Below are positions 1 through 8,958 of a stretch of 64,000 nt of DNA, one piece after another. Each line of letters opens with the position of its first letter. The stretch's first letter is position 1. The notes below the pieces were generated by a model. The model did not search any database. It was not told the origin of the DNA and saw nothing but the letters and a program-made list of their open reading frames with translations. The DNA is taken from assembly GCA_949296575.1 (NCBI GenBank), contig CASFPE010000012.1:57755-121754 (forward strand). The letters are read 5' to 3'. This DNA is from an uncultured Bacteroides sp. Lineage in GTDB: Bacteria; Bacteroidota; Bacteroidia; Bacteroidales; Bacteroidaceae. Both the position numbers and the translations under genes were made by a program.

Positions 1-1862
1 TTTCCCATGAAGTCAATTCGCTTGAAGAAGGAGTGACGGAAACAATCATTGACTTGAAAGACGAGCAGTATCCTATTGAAGTGAAAATTCACTTTGTCGC
101 CTATTCCAAGAATAATGTCATTAAGGAATTTACGGAAATTCTTCATCATGAGAAGCATCCCATTATTCTTGAAAAGTATGCTTCCTCAATGCTGCATTTT
201 GCTAAGGAGAAGTACTATCTGACAGAATTTACGGGCGATTGGGCGCATGAAGCCAACATGTCGGAAACATTGTTGACTTTTGGCAAAAAGGAAGTGGATT
301 CTAAGTTGGGGGCGCGTGCCAATATGTTTGCCTCTCCGTTTTTCCAATTGTCGTTTGATTCTCCATCCACAGAAAATGCAGGAGAAGTTTTGGTCGGCAC
401 ATTGGGCTGGACAGGCAATTTCAGGTTTACTTTTGAAGTAGACCATTTGAATCGTTTGCGGGTTATCAGCGGAATAAACCCTTACGCATCCCAATATTGG
501 TTGCCGAGTGGAGAAGTGTTCCGTACTCCTGATTTTTATTTTACTTATAGTACTAAAGGAAGAGGAGAAGCCAGCCGTCGTTTCCATGATTGGGCGCGTT
601 TGCACCAGATAAAGAACGGGCAAGATTCCAGAATGACTTTGTTGAACAATTGGGAAGCTACTTATTTTGATTTTGATGAGAATAAATTGTTGTCTTTGAT
701 AAAGGATGCAAAATCTTTAGGGGTTGACATGTTTTTGTTGGACGATGGTTGGTTCGGGAATAAGTATCCCCGCCAAAGCGACACGCAAGGATTAGGAGAC
801 TGGCAGGAGAACGCCAAGAAGCTGCCAAACGGATTGGGACGTTTGGTGGAAGAAGCAAAAATGGAAGGTGTGAAGTTTGGCGTATGGATAGAACCGGAAA
901 TGGTGAGTCCGAAAAGTGAATTGTATGAGAAACATAAAGACTGGGTGATTCATCTGCCTAATAGGGATGAATATTATTTTAGGAACCAGCTTGTCCTTGA
1001 TTTGTCCAATCCGGAAGTGCAGGATTATGTGTTTGGGGTTGTTGATGGCTTGATGACTCGTTATCCGGGCATCGCTTATTTCAAATGGGATTGCAATAGC
1101 CCTATTACAAATATTTATTCGATGTATCTGAAAGACAAGCAAACGCACCTTTATATAGATTATGTGCAAGGATATTATAATGTGCTGGAACGCATCCGTG
1201 CCAAATACCCGGATTTATCCATGATGCTTTGTTCAGGCGGCGGCGGGCGCACAGATTATGAAGCTTTGCGTTATTATACGGAATTCTGGCCCAGCGATAA
1301 CACAGACCCGATAGAACGCCTGTTCATTCAATGGGGGTATTCGCAGGTATTCCCGAGTAAAGTGTTGTGCGCACATGTGACTTCATGGAATAAGAAGGCA
1401 AGCATTAAGTTCCGTACGGATGTGGCTATGATGGGAAAATTAGGATTTGACATTAATTTGCATGAGTTGTCGGAACAGGAACGTGAATTCTGTATCCAAG
1501 CGGTTCGGCAATATAACGAGATGAAACCGATAATACTTGATGGAGACTTGTATCGTTTAGTCTCTCCCTATGGCAGGCAACATACTTCGTCCATGTATGT
1601 AGATAAACTCAAAAATAAAGCGGTTGTATTTGCTTTTGACATTCATCCGCGTTATGGAGAACATTTGCTGCCGGTTTGCCTGGATGGGTTGGATCCGAAT
1701 AAATTGTATAAGGTGGAAGAAGTCAATTTGATGAAAGGTTCAAAATCTTCTCTATCAGAGAACGGGAAGGTCTTTTCCGGCAACTATTTGATGACGGCAG
1801 GGCTTCGTTTGTTTTCATCTCAGGAATTGTTCAGCCGTATTGTGAAGATAGAGGCATTGTAA
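1..1862 (+). CDS. Alpha-galactosidase, glycoside hydrolase family 36 (5'-truncated by window edge)
   Basis: Hydrolyses terminal alpha-galactosides. The frame is open from the left edge; a GTG at 33 lies in the middle of the N-terminal beta-supersandwich domain, so the true start is upstream and about 100 residues are missing compared with typical 720-740 aa family members. Counting from that GTG, the barrel begins near residue 210 (LDDGWFG motif). The nucleophile is Asp353 in the FKWDCN motif, the acid/base is Asp422 in the SDNTDP motif, and a C-terminal beta domain follows. It is the first of a same-strand glycosidase series and is separated from the next gene by an intrinsic terminator. The family assignment is firm. 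The exact aglycone (raffinose type, galactomannan side chain or host glycan) cannot be read from the sequence. Confidence 0.93.
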   Translation, partial: SHEVNSLEEGVTETIIDLKDEQYPIEVKIHFVAYSKNNVIKEFTEILHHEKHPIILEKYASSMLHFAKEKYYLTEFTGDWAHEANMSETLLTFGKKEVDSKLGARANMFASPFFQLSFDSPSTENAGEVLVGTLGWTGNFRFTFEVDHLNRLRVISGINPYASQYWLPSGEVFRTPDFYFTYSTKGRGEASRRFHDWARLHQIKNGQDSRMTLLNNWEATYFDFDENKLLSLIKDAKSLGVDMFLLDDGWFGNKYPRQSDTQGLGDWQENAKKLPNGLGRLVEEAKMEGVKFGVWIEPEMVSPKSELYEKHKDWVIHLPNRDEYYFRNQLVLDLSNPEVQDYVFGVVDGLMTRYPGIAYFKWDCNSPITNIYSMYLKDKQTHLYIDYVQGYYNVLERIRAKYPDLSMMLCSGGGGRTDYEALRYYTEFWPSDNTDPIERLFIQWGYSQVFPSKVLCAHVTSWNKKASIKFRTDVAMMGKLGFDINLHELSEQEREFCIQAVRQYNEMKPIILDGDLYRLVSPYGRQHTSSMYVDKLKNKAVVFAFDIHPRYGEHLLPVCLDGLDPNKLYKVEEVNLMKGSKSSLSENGKVFSGNYLMTAGLRLFSSQELFSRIVKIEAL

Positions 1863-1899
1863 AGTTGAACACCTTTAATAATATCTATAAATAACCTTG

Positions 1900-1950
1900 A
1901 GGCTCTTTTCATCTTGGCATGAAAATGGCAGATGAGAAGAGCCTTTTTTA
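1900..1950 (+). terminator. Intrinsic terminator after the GH36 gene
   Basis: A 15-bp stem (1900-1914 with 1930-1944, one G-U pair) closes a 15-nt loop and is followed by a run of six T. It lies just before the GH2 gene. An in-frame ATG at 1932 of the next frame falls inside this hairpin, which argues for the later GH2 start at 1962. Confidence 0.8.
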
Positions 1951-1961
1951 AACTTGACGTT

Positions 1962-3986
1962 ATGAAATGCATGATTCGATGGAATTTATATTTCTTGTTG
2001 CTTATAGGACTGTTTTTGGCTGGCGAAACGAATGCCCAAATGCGGCATAGCTATTTGCTGGATGGAGAATGGAGTTTTAAATTAGAGCGGCCAGGTTCAT
2101 GTTGGGAGGAAATCCGAGTGCCGCACACTTGGAACGCTTGTGATGGAACAACCCCTGATTATTATCGCGGCAAGGGGCATTATCGCTATCAGTTGGAGTT
2201 AACGAAAGAAATGTTGGATCAGCGCGTTTTCTTGCGTTTTGAAGCAGCCAGTTTATGGGCGGAGGTGAAGGTGAATAATCAGGTGGTAGGAACTCACTTT
2301 GGCGGATTTACTGCATTCTGTTTTGAAATAACTCCTTATGTATGCGCGGGGGAGAACCAAGTGGATGTAGTGGTCTCTAATGCCAAAGATTTGCCGATGG
2401 CTCCTTTGTCCGGTGATTTCACTTTCTTTGGCGGAATTTACCGGCCGGTTTCTTTGTTGTTGTTGCCCAAGATGTGCATTACGCCCTTGGACCATGCTTC
2501 TTCTGGGGTTTACATACAACAGGAGACAACTTCCGCATTGTCTCGTTTGACGCTTGTTTCAAAAGTCGATAATAGATGGAAAACGCTGAAAGACGTATCT
2601 GTAAGAACTTCGATTTTTGATAAAGAAGGGAAATTGGTAGATCGGGCTATGCTTCAACAGTCCATAAAGAGGGATACAACAATAGATTTTGTTACGGAAC
2701 TGAATGTTAAGTCGCCTCGTTTGTGGGATGGCCGCAAATCGCCTTACATGTACAGAGTCTTTGTCGAATTGTTGAAGGGGAAAGAGGTTGTAGACACTCT
2801 TTCCCAATATGTAGGGTTAAGGTATTTTTCTGTAGATCCTGAGAAAGGCTTTTTCCTTAATGGCAAGCCTTATAAAATACGAGGGGTGAACCGGCATCAA
2901 GATCGCATGGATAAAGGGTGGGCAATTTCAGAGGCTGACCATCTTCAAGACATGGAAATCATAAAGGAAATAGGGGCAAACGGGATTCGTTTGGCGCATT
3001 ACCCTCATTCTAATTATTTTTATTCTTTGTGTGATAAGGAAGGAATGCTTGTTTGGGCTGAGATTCCTTTGATAGGACACATAGAACCAACTTCGGAATT
3101 TGCTGAGAATGTGAAGAATGAATTGATTGATTTGATACGGCAAAATTATAATCATCCGTCGATTTTCTGTTGGAGCCTGTTTAATGAGTTGTGCAAAGGC
3201 GAAGTCCGGGAATTGGTTTCCATGTTGAATGATGTGGCTCATCAGGAAGACCCAACCCGTTTGACAGTAGCTGCGGCGAATATAGAAAAGCGTCCGGAAA
3301 ATACTGTAACGGACATCATGGCATTTAACACTTATCCGGGTTGGTATTGGGCGGAACCGTCGGCAATGGCATCAACATTGGAACGTTGGAATGGTTTAGT
3401 CGGCGGCAAAGGAATTGCAGTGAGCGAGTATGGCGCAGGAGCCAATGTGGAGCATCATTGGCAGACCGGGCGCAAAACTCCGAATGTGGATGGAATGTTC
3501 CATCCAGAGGAATGGCAGTCCATTGTTCATGAACAGAACTACCAAGCCATTATGGAGGCGGACTTTGTATGGGGTTCTTTCGTCTGGAATATGTTTGATT
3601 TTGCAAGTGGAGGAAGAAATGAAGGCAATACGCCTGGCATGAACGATAAAGGTTTGGTGACTTATGACAGGAAAACAAAGAAAGATGCATTTTATTTTTA
3701 TAAGTCATTGTGGACAGAAGAACCGATGGTCTATATAACAAGTCGGCGTGATGCTGTGAGAACGATCGAGGATACCCTCATTAAGATTTATTCCAATTGC
3801 AACGATGTTGAATTGTTTGTCAATGGCAAAAAGTGTACGTCTTCTATGGAGCGGCAGGGCAATATTTGCATTTGGAATGCCATAAGGCTTGCTGAAGGAG
3901 AGAATTTGATAGAAGCAAAGGGATTGGATGAAGATGGGGCTGTTCAATGCCACGACCAATGCAAATGGTTTTTTTATAAGGAATAG
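1962..3986 (+). CDS. Glycoside hydrolase family 2 exo-beta-glycosidase (beta-galactosidase/glucuronidase-like)
   Basis: Retaining beta-glycosidase of about 674 aa, exported through an N-terminal signal peptide (hydrophobic core LYFLLLIGLFLAG, likely cleavage after ETNA). A jelly-roll sugar-binding domain covers roughly residues 25-170, an immunoglobulin-like domain 175-285 and the TIM barrel 290-570. The acid/base is Glu409 in FNEL and the nucleophile is Glu489 in SEYGAG. It is a short GH2 without the LacZ C-terminal domain. I chose ATG 1962 because the earlier ATG at 1932 lies in the preceding terminator and would put charged residues before the signal peptide. The stop is 12 nt before the GH92 gene, so they are probably co-transcribed. 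Beta-galactosidase, beta-glucuronidase and beta-mannosidase remain possible substrates. Confidence 0.9.
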   Translation: MKCMIRWNLYFLLLIGLFLAGETNAQMRHSYLLDGEWSFKLERPGSCWEEIRVPHTWNACDGTTPDYYRGKGHYRYQLELTKEMLDQRVFLRFEAASLWAEVKVNNQVVGTHFGGFTAFCFEITPYVCAGENQVDVVVSNAKDLPMAPLSGDFTFFGGIYRPVSLLLLPKMCITPLDHASSGVYIQQETTSALSRLTLVSKVDNRWKTLKDVSVRTSIFDKEGKLVDRAMLQQSIKRDTTIDFVTELNVKSPRLWDGRKSPYMYRVFVELLKGKEVVDTLSQYVGLRYFSVDPEKGFFLNGKPYKIRGVNRHQDRMDKGWAISEADHLQDMEIIKEIGANGIRLAHYPHSNYFYSLCDKEGMLVWAEIPLIGHIEPTSEFAENVKNELIDLIRQNYNHPSIFCWSLFNELCKGEVRELVSMLNDVAHQEDPTRLTVAAANIEKRPENTVTDIMAFNTYPGWYWAEPSAMASTLERWNGLVGGKGIAVSEYGAGANVEHHWQTGRKTPNVDGMFHPEEWQSIVHEQNYQAIMEADFVWGSFVWNMFDFASGGRNEGNTPGMNDKGLVTYDRKTKKDAFYFYKSLWTEEPMVYITSRRDAVRTIEDTLIKIYSNCNDVELFVNGKKCTSSMERQGNICIWNAIRLAEGENLIEAKGLDEDGAVQCHDQCKWFFYKE

Positions 3987-3998
3987 GAGTTTAGGCAA

Positions 3999-6236
3999 AT
4001 GAAGAAATTAATCGGTTTTGTATTGCTTTTATGCTTTTGCATCTTGTCGGCAAAAGGGAAAGATGTTGTTGACTACGTGAATCCTTTTATTGGCACGGCG
4101 ATCAAGGGAGAAGGCGGAACTGTTCCTTATATAGGAACTCCGTTTGGCATGACTAATTTTGTGCCTCAAACTCGCGAAGGGAAGATGGGCAATATGCCTT
4201 ATGTTTATGACGATGAGTATTTGGAAGCTTTTTTGGCATCTCACAAACCTACTATTTGGATGGGAGATTATGGATATGTATCGGTAATGCCACAAATAGG
4301 GGATAGTGTGAAAGTGTTGCCGCAGGAACGGAGGATGCGTTTCTCTCATGAGAATGAGGTCGCTTCTCCTCATTATTATTCTGTGGACTTGTGGGATGAG
4401 GACAGTGGAAAGAAAATCGGTGCAGAAATGACGGCTTCCAGCCGTTGTGCATTGTTGAAATTTCATTATCCGAGGAAACAAACACCGCGTTTGATCATTC
4501 ATGGCATTAATTTGAATCCGGCATTAGGAGACTGGTGCAACCATTTTGAACAACGATTGAAAGTGATGAAAGGATGGGTCAAGATCGATGTTGAAAATAA
4601 TGAAGTGATAGGCTATAATCCTGACCGGCAGTCTTTTCAATTAGGGCCGGAACTGCCCAATTTCAAAGGTTATTTTGTGATACGTTTCAATAAAGACATA
4701 AAGGAATTTGGTTGCTGGAATGGTTCTTCCATTTATCCTGATACAGAAGAACTACAAGGCACGCGCATGGGGGCTTATGTTGAGTTTGATGAGGAAGATA
4801 CTCAAATCAGCGTGCAAATAGCTACTTCTTTTATTAGCATAGAGCAAGCCCGTTTGAATTTGGGACGGGAGGTTCCGCAATGGGATTTTGACGGATTGAT
4901 GGCTGCAACTAAGGAAGCATGGGAAATGAAGTTGTCCAATTTCAAACTAAGCGGGGTGACCGAGGATGAGGCTTGCATCTTCTATACGGCTCTTTATCAT
5001 TCTTATTTGTTTCCCCGTGAGTTTTCGGAGTATGGCAGGTATTACAGTGCTTTTGACGACCAAATTCATGACGGGATCTCTTATACGGATTTCTCTTTGT
5101 GGGACACGTTTCGGGCATTTCACCCTTTGATGACATTGATTGAACCGAAATTGACAAGTGATTGGATTACATCTTTGTTGCAGATGTACGAAGAAGGGGG
5201 ATGGTTGCCAATGTGGCCGAATCCTTCCTATACGAATATTATGATTGCCACTCATGCGGATGCAGTCATTGTTGATGCTTTCATGAAAGGCATTAGGGAT
5301 TATGATGTTGATTTGGCTTATGAGGCAATACGGAAAGATGCCATGGTGCCTCCTGATTGTGATACCCAAAGACGGTACGGCGACCGTGATTATTGGACTT
5401 CTTACGAAGGACGGGCGGGTGCCAGCCTCTATCATTCTTTGGGCTATGTGGCTGATGATTTTACCGCAGAATCTGTTTCAAGGACTTTGGAATATGCATA
5501 TGATGATTGGTGTGTGGCTCAGATGGCAAAAGCGTTGGGAAAGGATGATGATTACAACCGCCTGATGTCGTTTAGCCAAAATTACCGGAATTTGTATCAT
5601 AAAAAAGAAGGCTTCTTCCTTCCTCGCAATTATGATGGCAGTTGGGTTATTTTGGATGATAATTCGAGGCATGGCTTGACGGAAGGTTCAAAATGGACGT
5701 ATTTGTTCTGTGTCCTTCAGGATATTCCAGGAATGATTGACTTGATGGGCGGAAAAGAAAACTTTTCTAAAATGTTGGATCGTAATTTCAATGAAGGGCA
5801 TTATCGTCATGATAATGAGCCAGGGCATCATTATATTTATTTGTATAATTATTGCGGCGAACCATGGAAGACTCAAGAGTTGGTGCGCAGGCATGTTCGT
5901 TTGAATTATAAGAACGCCCCGGATGGTGTGAATGGGAATGATGATTGCGGGCAGATGTCGGCTTGGTATTTGTTTTCTGTAATGGGTTTTTATCCTGTGA
6001 CGCCGGGCAGCAATGAATTTGTTATCGGGGCGCCGCAATATCCAAGCATAGACGTACGTTTGGGCAATGGGAATGTCTTGTCTATTAAAGCAGAGAACCT
6101 TTCAGAGGAAAACAAATACGTTCAGGCTGTATACTTGAACGGAGAAAAGCTCATGAAGCCGTTCCTTAATTACTTTGATTTGATGGAGGGAGGCGGATTG
6201 CGTTTTGTAATGGGTAGTCAACCTATTGGATATTAA
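3999..6236 (+). CDS. Alpha-mannosidase, glycoside hydrolase family 92
   Basis: Calcium-dependent inverting exo-alpha-mannosidase, 745 aa, normal for the family. A signal peptide (MKKLIGFVLLLCFCILSAKG) directs it to the periplasm. The N-terminal beta-sandwich spans roughly residues 25-260 and the (alpha/alpha)6 barrel 290-720. Recognisable family motifs are the EPGHHYIYLYNY segment holding the likely acid, and GNDDCGQMSAWY with the paired Asp residues used for base catalysis. Twelve nucleotides separate it from the GH2 gene and 18 from the GH3 gene, so the three form one operon. GH92 enzymes act on N-glycan or fungal mannan alpha-linkages; the neighbours do not settle which applies here. Confidence 0.94.
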   Translation: MKKLIGFVLLLCFCILSAKGKDVVDYVNPFIGTAIKGEGGTVPYIGTPFGMTNFVPQTREGKMGNMPYVYDDEYLEAFLASHKPTIWMGDYGYVSVMPQIGDSVKVLPQERRMRFSHENEVASPHYYSVDLWDEDSGKKIGAEMTASSRCALLKFHYPRKQTPRLIIHGINLNPALGDWCNHFEQRLKVMKGWVKIDVENNEVIGYNPDRQSFQLGPELPNFKGYFVIRFNKDIKEFGCWNGSSIYPDTEELQGTRMGAYVEFDEEDTQISVQIATSFISIEQARLNLGREVPQWDFDGLMAATKEAWEMKLSNFKLSGVTEDEACIFYTALYHSYLFPREFSEYGRYYSAFDDQIHDGISYTDFSLWDTFRAFHPLMTLIEPKLTSDWITSLLQMYEEGGWLPMWPNPSYTNIMIATHADAVIVDAFMKGIRDYDVDLAYEAIRKDAMVPPDCDTQRRYGDRDYWTSYEGRAGASLYHSLGYVADDFTAESVSRTLEYAYDDWCVAQMAKALGKDDDYNRLMSFSQNYRNLYHKKEGFFLPRNYDGSWVILDDNSRHGLTEGSKWTYLFCVLQDIPGMIDLMGGKENFSKMLDRNFNEGHYRHDNEPGHHYIYLYNYCGEPWKTQELVRRHVRLNYKNAPDGVNGNDDCGQMSAWYLFSVMGFYPVTPGSNEFVIGAPQYPSIDVRLGNGNVLSIKAENLSEENKYVQAVYLNGEKLMKPFLNYFDLMEGGGLRFVMGSQPIGY

Positions 6237-6254
6237 TCTCTTAATTATAATGAT

Positions 6255-8846
6255 ATGAAACGTTTGTGTTTATTCTCTATTTTGACATGGTTGTTTTTTG
6301 CAAGCGGTTTTTCGCAGGATGAACCGTTTCGGAATCCTCAATTGTCTCCAGCGGAAAGGGCGGAAGATTTATTGGGGCGGTTGACGTTAGAAGAAAAAAT
6401 CTCTTTGATGCAGAATCAATCGCCGGGTATAGACCGTTTGGGCATAAAACCTTATAATTGGTGGAGTGAAGCTTTGCATGGTGTGGCTCGTAATGGCTTG
6501 GCTACGGTTTTTCCTATTACGATGGGAATGGCTTCTGCTTTTGATGATGCTATTTTGGAGGATGTTTATGCTATCGTTAGTGATGAAGGGCGTGCAAAGT
6601 ACCACGATGCCCATTTGCATGGCCGTTATGGAAGAGGCAATGAAGGTTTGACATTCTGGAATCCTAATGTGAATATATTCCGTGATCCACGCTGGGGACG
6701 TGGACAAGAGACTTTTGGCGAAGACCCTTATTTGACTACACGCATGGGAGTGGCCGTAGTGAAAGGCATGCAAGGCCCTGCTGATGCCAAGTATGATAAG
6801 ACGCATGCATGTGCTAAACATTATGCAGTGCATAGCGGGCCTGAAGCTAAACGGCATTATTTTGATGTGGAAAACCTTCCGGCCCGTGATTTGTGGGAGA
6901 CATATTTGCCGGCTTTCAAAGCACTTGTGCAGGAAGCAGATGTGAAAGAAGTGATGTGTGCCTATCATCGTTTCGAGGGAGAACCGTGTTGTGGAAGCAA
7001 TCGTTTGTTGACACAGATATTGCGTGACGAATGGGGATACAAACATCTGGTGGTTAGTGACTGTGGGGCTATCAGTGATTTTTTCTACCAAGGACGGCAT
7101 GAAACGCATCCGGATGCAGCAAGTGCAAGTGCATCGGCTGTAGTGAACGGGACAGATTTGGAGTGTGGTGTGGAATACGGGCATTTGGGCGAAGCTGTCA
7201 GAAAAGGGCTTATTACAGAAAAGAGGATAGATGAAAGTCTGTTGCGCTTGCTGGAAGCGCGTTTTGCTTTAGGTGAGATGGATCCTGATTCAATTGTTCC
7301 GTGGAGCAAGATAAGCATTGATACCGTGGATTGTGCGACTCATAAAGACATGGCTTTGGAGATGGCTCGTCGGTCAATGGTGTTGTTGCAAAACAACGGT
7401 GTCCTTCCTTTGGACAAATCTTCGAAAAAGATTGCAGTCATGGGGCCTAATGCTGTTGATTCGGTCATGCAATGGGGAAATTATCGCGGGACTCCTTCCC
7501 ATACTTATACGATATTGGAAGGAATACGCGAGAAAATAGGGGACGTGCCATATGAGAAAGGCTGCGAACTGTTGGAAAATCGTGTTTTTGATTCTTATTA
7601 TGACAAGATATCCAGCAACGGAAGCATTGGGTTGAGCGCAACGTATTGGAACAACATGAAGATGGAAGGCGATATTGCTGCTACCCAGCAACTCACAACG
7701 CCGGTCATGTTGAGTAATGGCGGGCATACGGTATTTACAGACGGTGTTGGTTTATATAATTTCACGGCTGTATTGGAAGGCACGTTTGTTCCTGAAAAAA
7801 ATGGGAAGTACACTTTGGTTATTGAGGGTGATGACGGTTATCGGGTGTATGTAAATGGCGAGAAGGTGATAGATTATTGGGGCGAACATGCTGCAGGAAC
7901 ACGGGAATATCTTTTGAACGCTGTGGCAGGACAATCTTATGACATTAGGATAGAATACATGCAAGCTGGTGCAGAAGCTTTGTTGCGCTTTGATTTGGGC
8001 ATGTATCGCCAGATACCTCCTGAGGATGTCGCAGACCGGGTAGAAGATGCTGATGTTGTGATTTTTGTAGGAGGAATATCTCCGGAATTGGAAGGCGAAG
8101 ACAAATATTACATTCAGTGTGAAGGATTTTCTGGTGGTGATAGGACAACAATTGAGTTGCCGCAAGTGCAACGTGAAATTTTGAAAGCTTTGAAAGCTGC
8201 CGGAAAGAAAGTCATTTTCGTGAATTGTTCTGGCTCAGCAATGGCATTGCAGCCTGAAACCCAATCATGTGATGCTATTCTGCAAGCATGGTATCCTGGA
8301 CAGGCTGGAGGTTTGGCGGTCGCTGACGTGTTGTTCGGGGATTATAATCCTGGAGGGAAATTGCCCGTTACTTTCTATAAGAATACTGAACAGCTTCCTG
8401 ATTTTGAGGATTATACAATGAAAGGCCGTACGTATCGTTACATGACGGAAAAACCTTTGTTCCCATTTGGTTATGGTCTGAGCTATACAACGTTTGACAT
8501 ATCGAAAGGGAAACTGAATCATCGTTCTGTTTCGGAAGGGAAAAATGTAGTGCTTAAAGTTGATGTGGAAAACACTGGAGATTGCCGTGGGGCAGAAGTT
8601 GTGCAGGTTTACATACGTAAGGTGGGCGATACCGATGGACCCGTTAAAAGTCTTCGTGCGTTCCATCGTGTGGAATTGGAACCGGGCGAGAAACAAACTG
8701 TCTCGTTTGATTTGACAAAGGATTCGTTTGAATTCTTTGATACAGAAACGAATACGATGCGGACTGTTCCTGGAGAGTATGAGATTATGTACGGGAATTC
8801 TTCTGACACGGCAGACGAAAATTGTTTGAGCATAACGCTGAAGTGA
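6255..8846 (+). CDS. Glycoside hydrolase family 3 with PA14 domain (beta-glucosidase/beta-xylosidase type)
   Basis: Exported retaining exo-beta-glycosidase, 863 aa. The signal peptide ends near GFSQ. The GH3 N-terminal barrel covers roughly residues 30-340 with nucleophile Asp269 in VVSDCGA. The (alpha/beta)6 sandwich is split by a PA14 domain (roughly 450-590, with the YTLVIEGDDGYRVYVNG signature), a layout often seen in Bacteroidota GH3 enzymes. A fibronectin-III-like C-terminal domain (about 745-860) follows the FPFGYGLSYT motif. It is the last gene of the GH2-GH92-GH3 run, and a strong hairpin follows. The opening motifs (LSPAERAEDLLGRLTLEEK) resemble plant-type and Bacteroides beta-xylosidase/arabinofuranosidase enzymes, but the substrate is inferred only by resemblance. 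Confidence 0.94.
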   Translation: MKRLCLFSILTWLFFASGFSQDEPFRNPQLSPAERAEDLLGRLTLEEKISLMQNQSPGIDRLGIKPYNWWSEALHGVARNGLATVFPITMGMASAFDDAILEDVYAIVSDEGRAKYHDAHLHGRYGRGNEGLTFWNPNVNIFRDPRWGRGQETFGEDPYLTTRMGVAVVKGMQGPADAKYDKTHACAKHYAVHSGPEAKRHYFDVENLPARDLWETYLPAFKALVQEADVKEVMCAYHRFEGEPCCGSNRLLTQILRDEWGYKHLVVSDCGAISDFFYQGRHETHPDAASASASAVVNGTDLECGVEYGHLGEAVRKGLITEKRIDESLLRLLEARFALGEMDPDSIVPWSKISIDTVDCATHKDMALEMARRSMVLLQNNGVLPLDKSSKKIAVMGPNAVDSVMQWGNYRGTPSHTYTILEGIREKIGDVPYEKGCELLENRVFDSYYDKISSNGSIGLSATYWNNMKMEGDIAATQQLTTPVMLSNGGHTVFTDGVGLYNFTAVLEGTFVPEKNGKYTLVIEGDDGYRVYVNGEKVIDYWGEHAAGTREYLLNAVAGQSYDIRIEYMQAGAEALLRFDLGMYRQIPPEDVADRVEDADVVIFVGGISPELEGEDKYYIQCEGFSGGDRTTIELPQVQREILKALKAAGKKVIFVNCSGSAMALQPETQSCDAILQAWYPGQAGGLAVADVLFGDYNPGGKLPVTFYKNTEQLPDFEDYTMKGRTYRYMTEKPLFPFGYGLSYTTFDISKGKLNHRSVSEGKNVVLKVDVENTGDCRGAEVVQVYIRKVGDTDGPVKSLRAFHRVELEPGEKQTVSFDLTKDSFEFFDTETNTMRTVPGEYEIMYGNSSDTADENCLSITLK

Positions 8847-8879
8847 CAGATTGGATGGATTGTTAAGGTAAATGGATTG

Positions 8880-8931
8880 TTCCTATTGGGGCATGTATCC
8901 TTGAAAAGGGTACGTTGCCCCCCAATAGGAA
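8880..8931. terminator. Long hairpin between GH3 and O-acetylesterase genes
   Basis: Arms 8880-8900 and 8908-8931 pair over about 20 bp with a two-base bulge and one mismatch around a 7-nt loop. No T-run follows, so it is not a classical intrinsic terminator. It could be a processing or stability stem-loop that sets different mRNA levels for the two genes. Confidence 0.5.
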
Positions 8932-8958
8932 TTTGACAAAATTAAAAATGAGTTCTGT

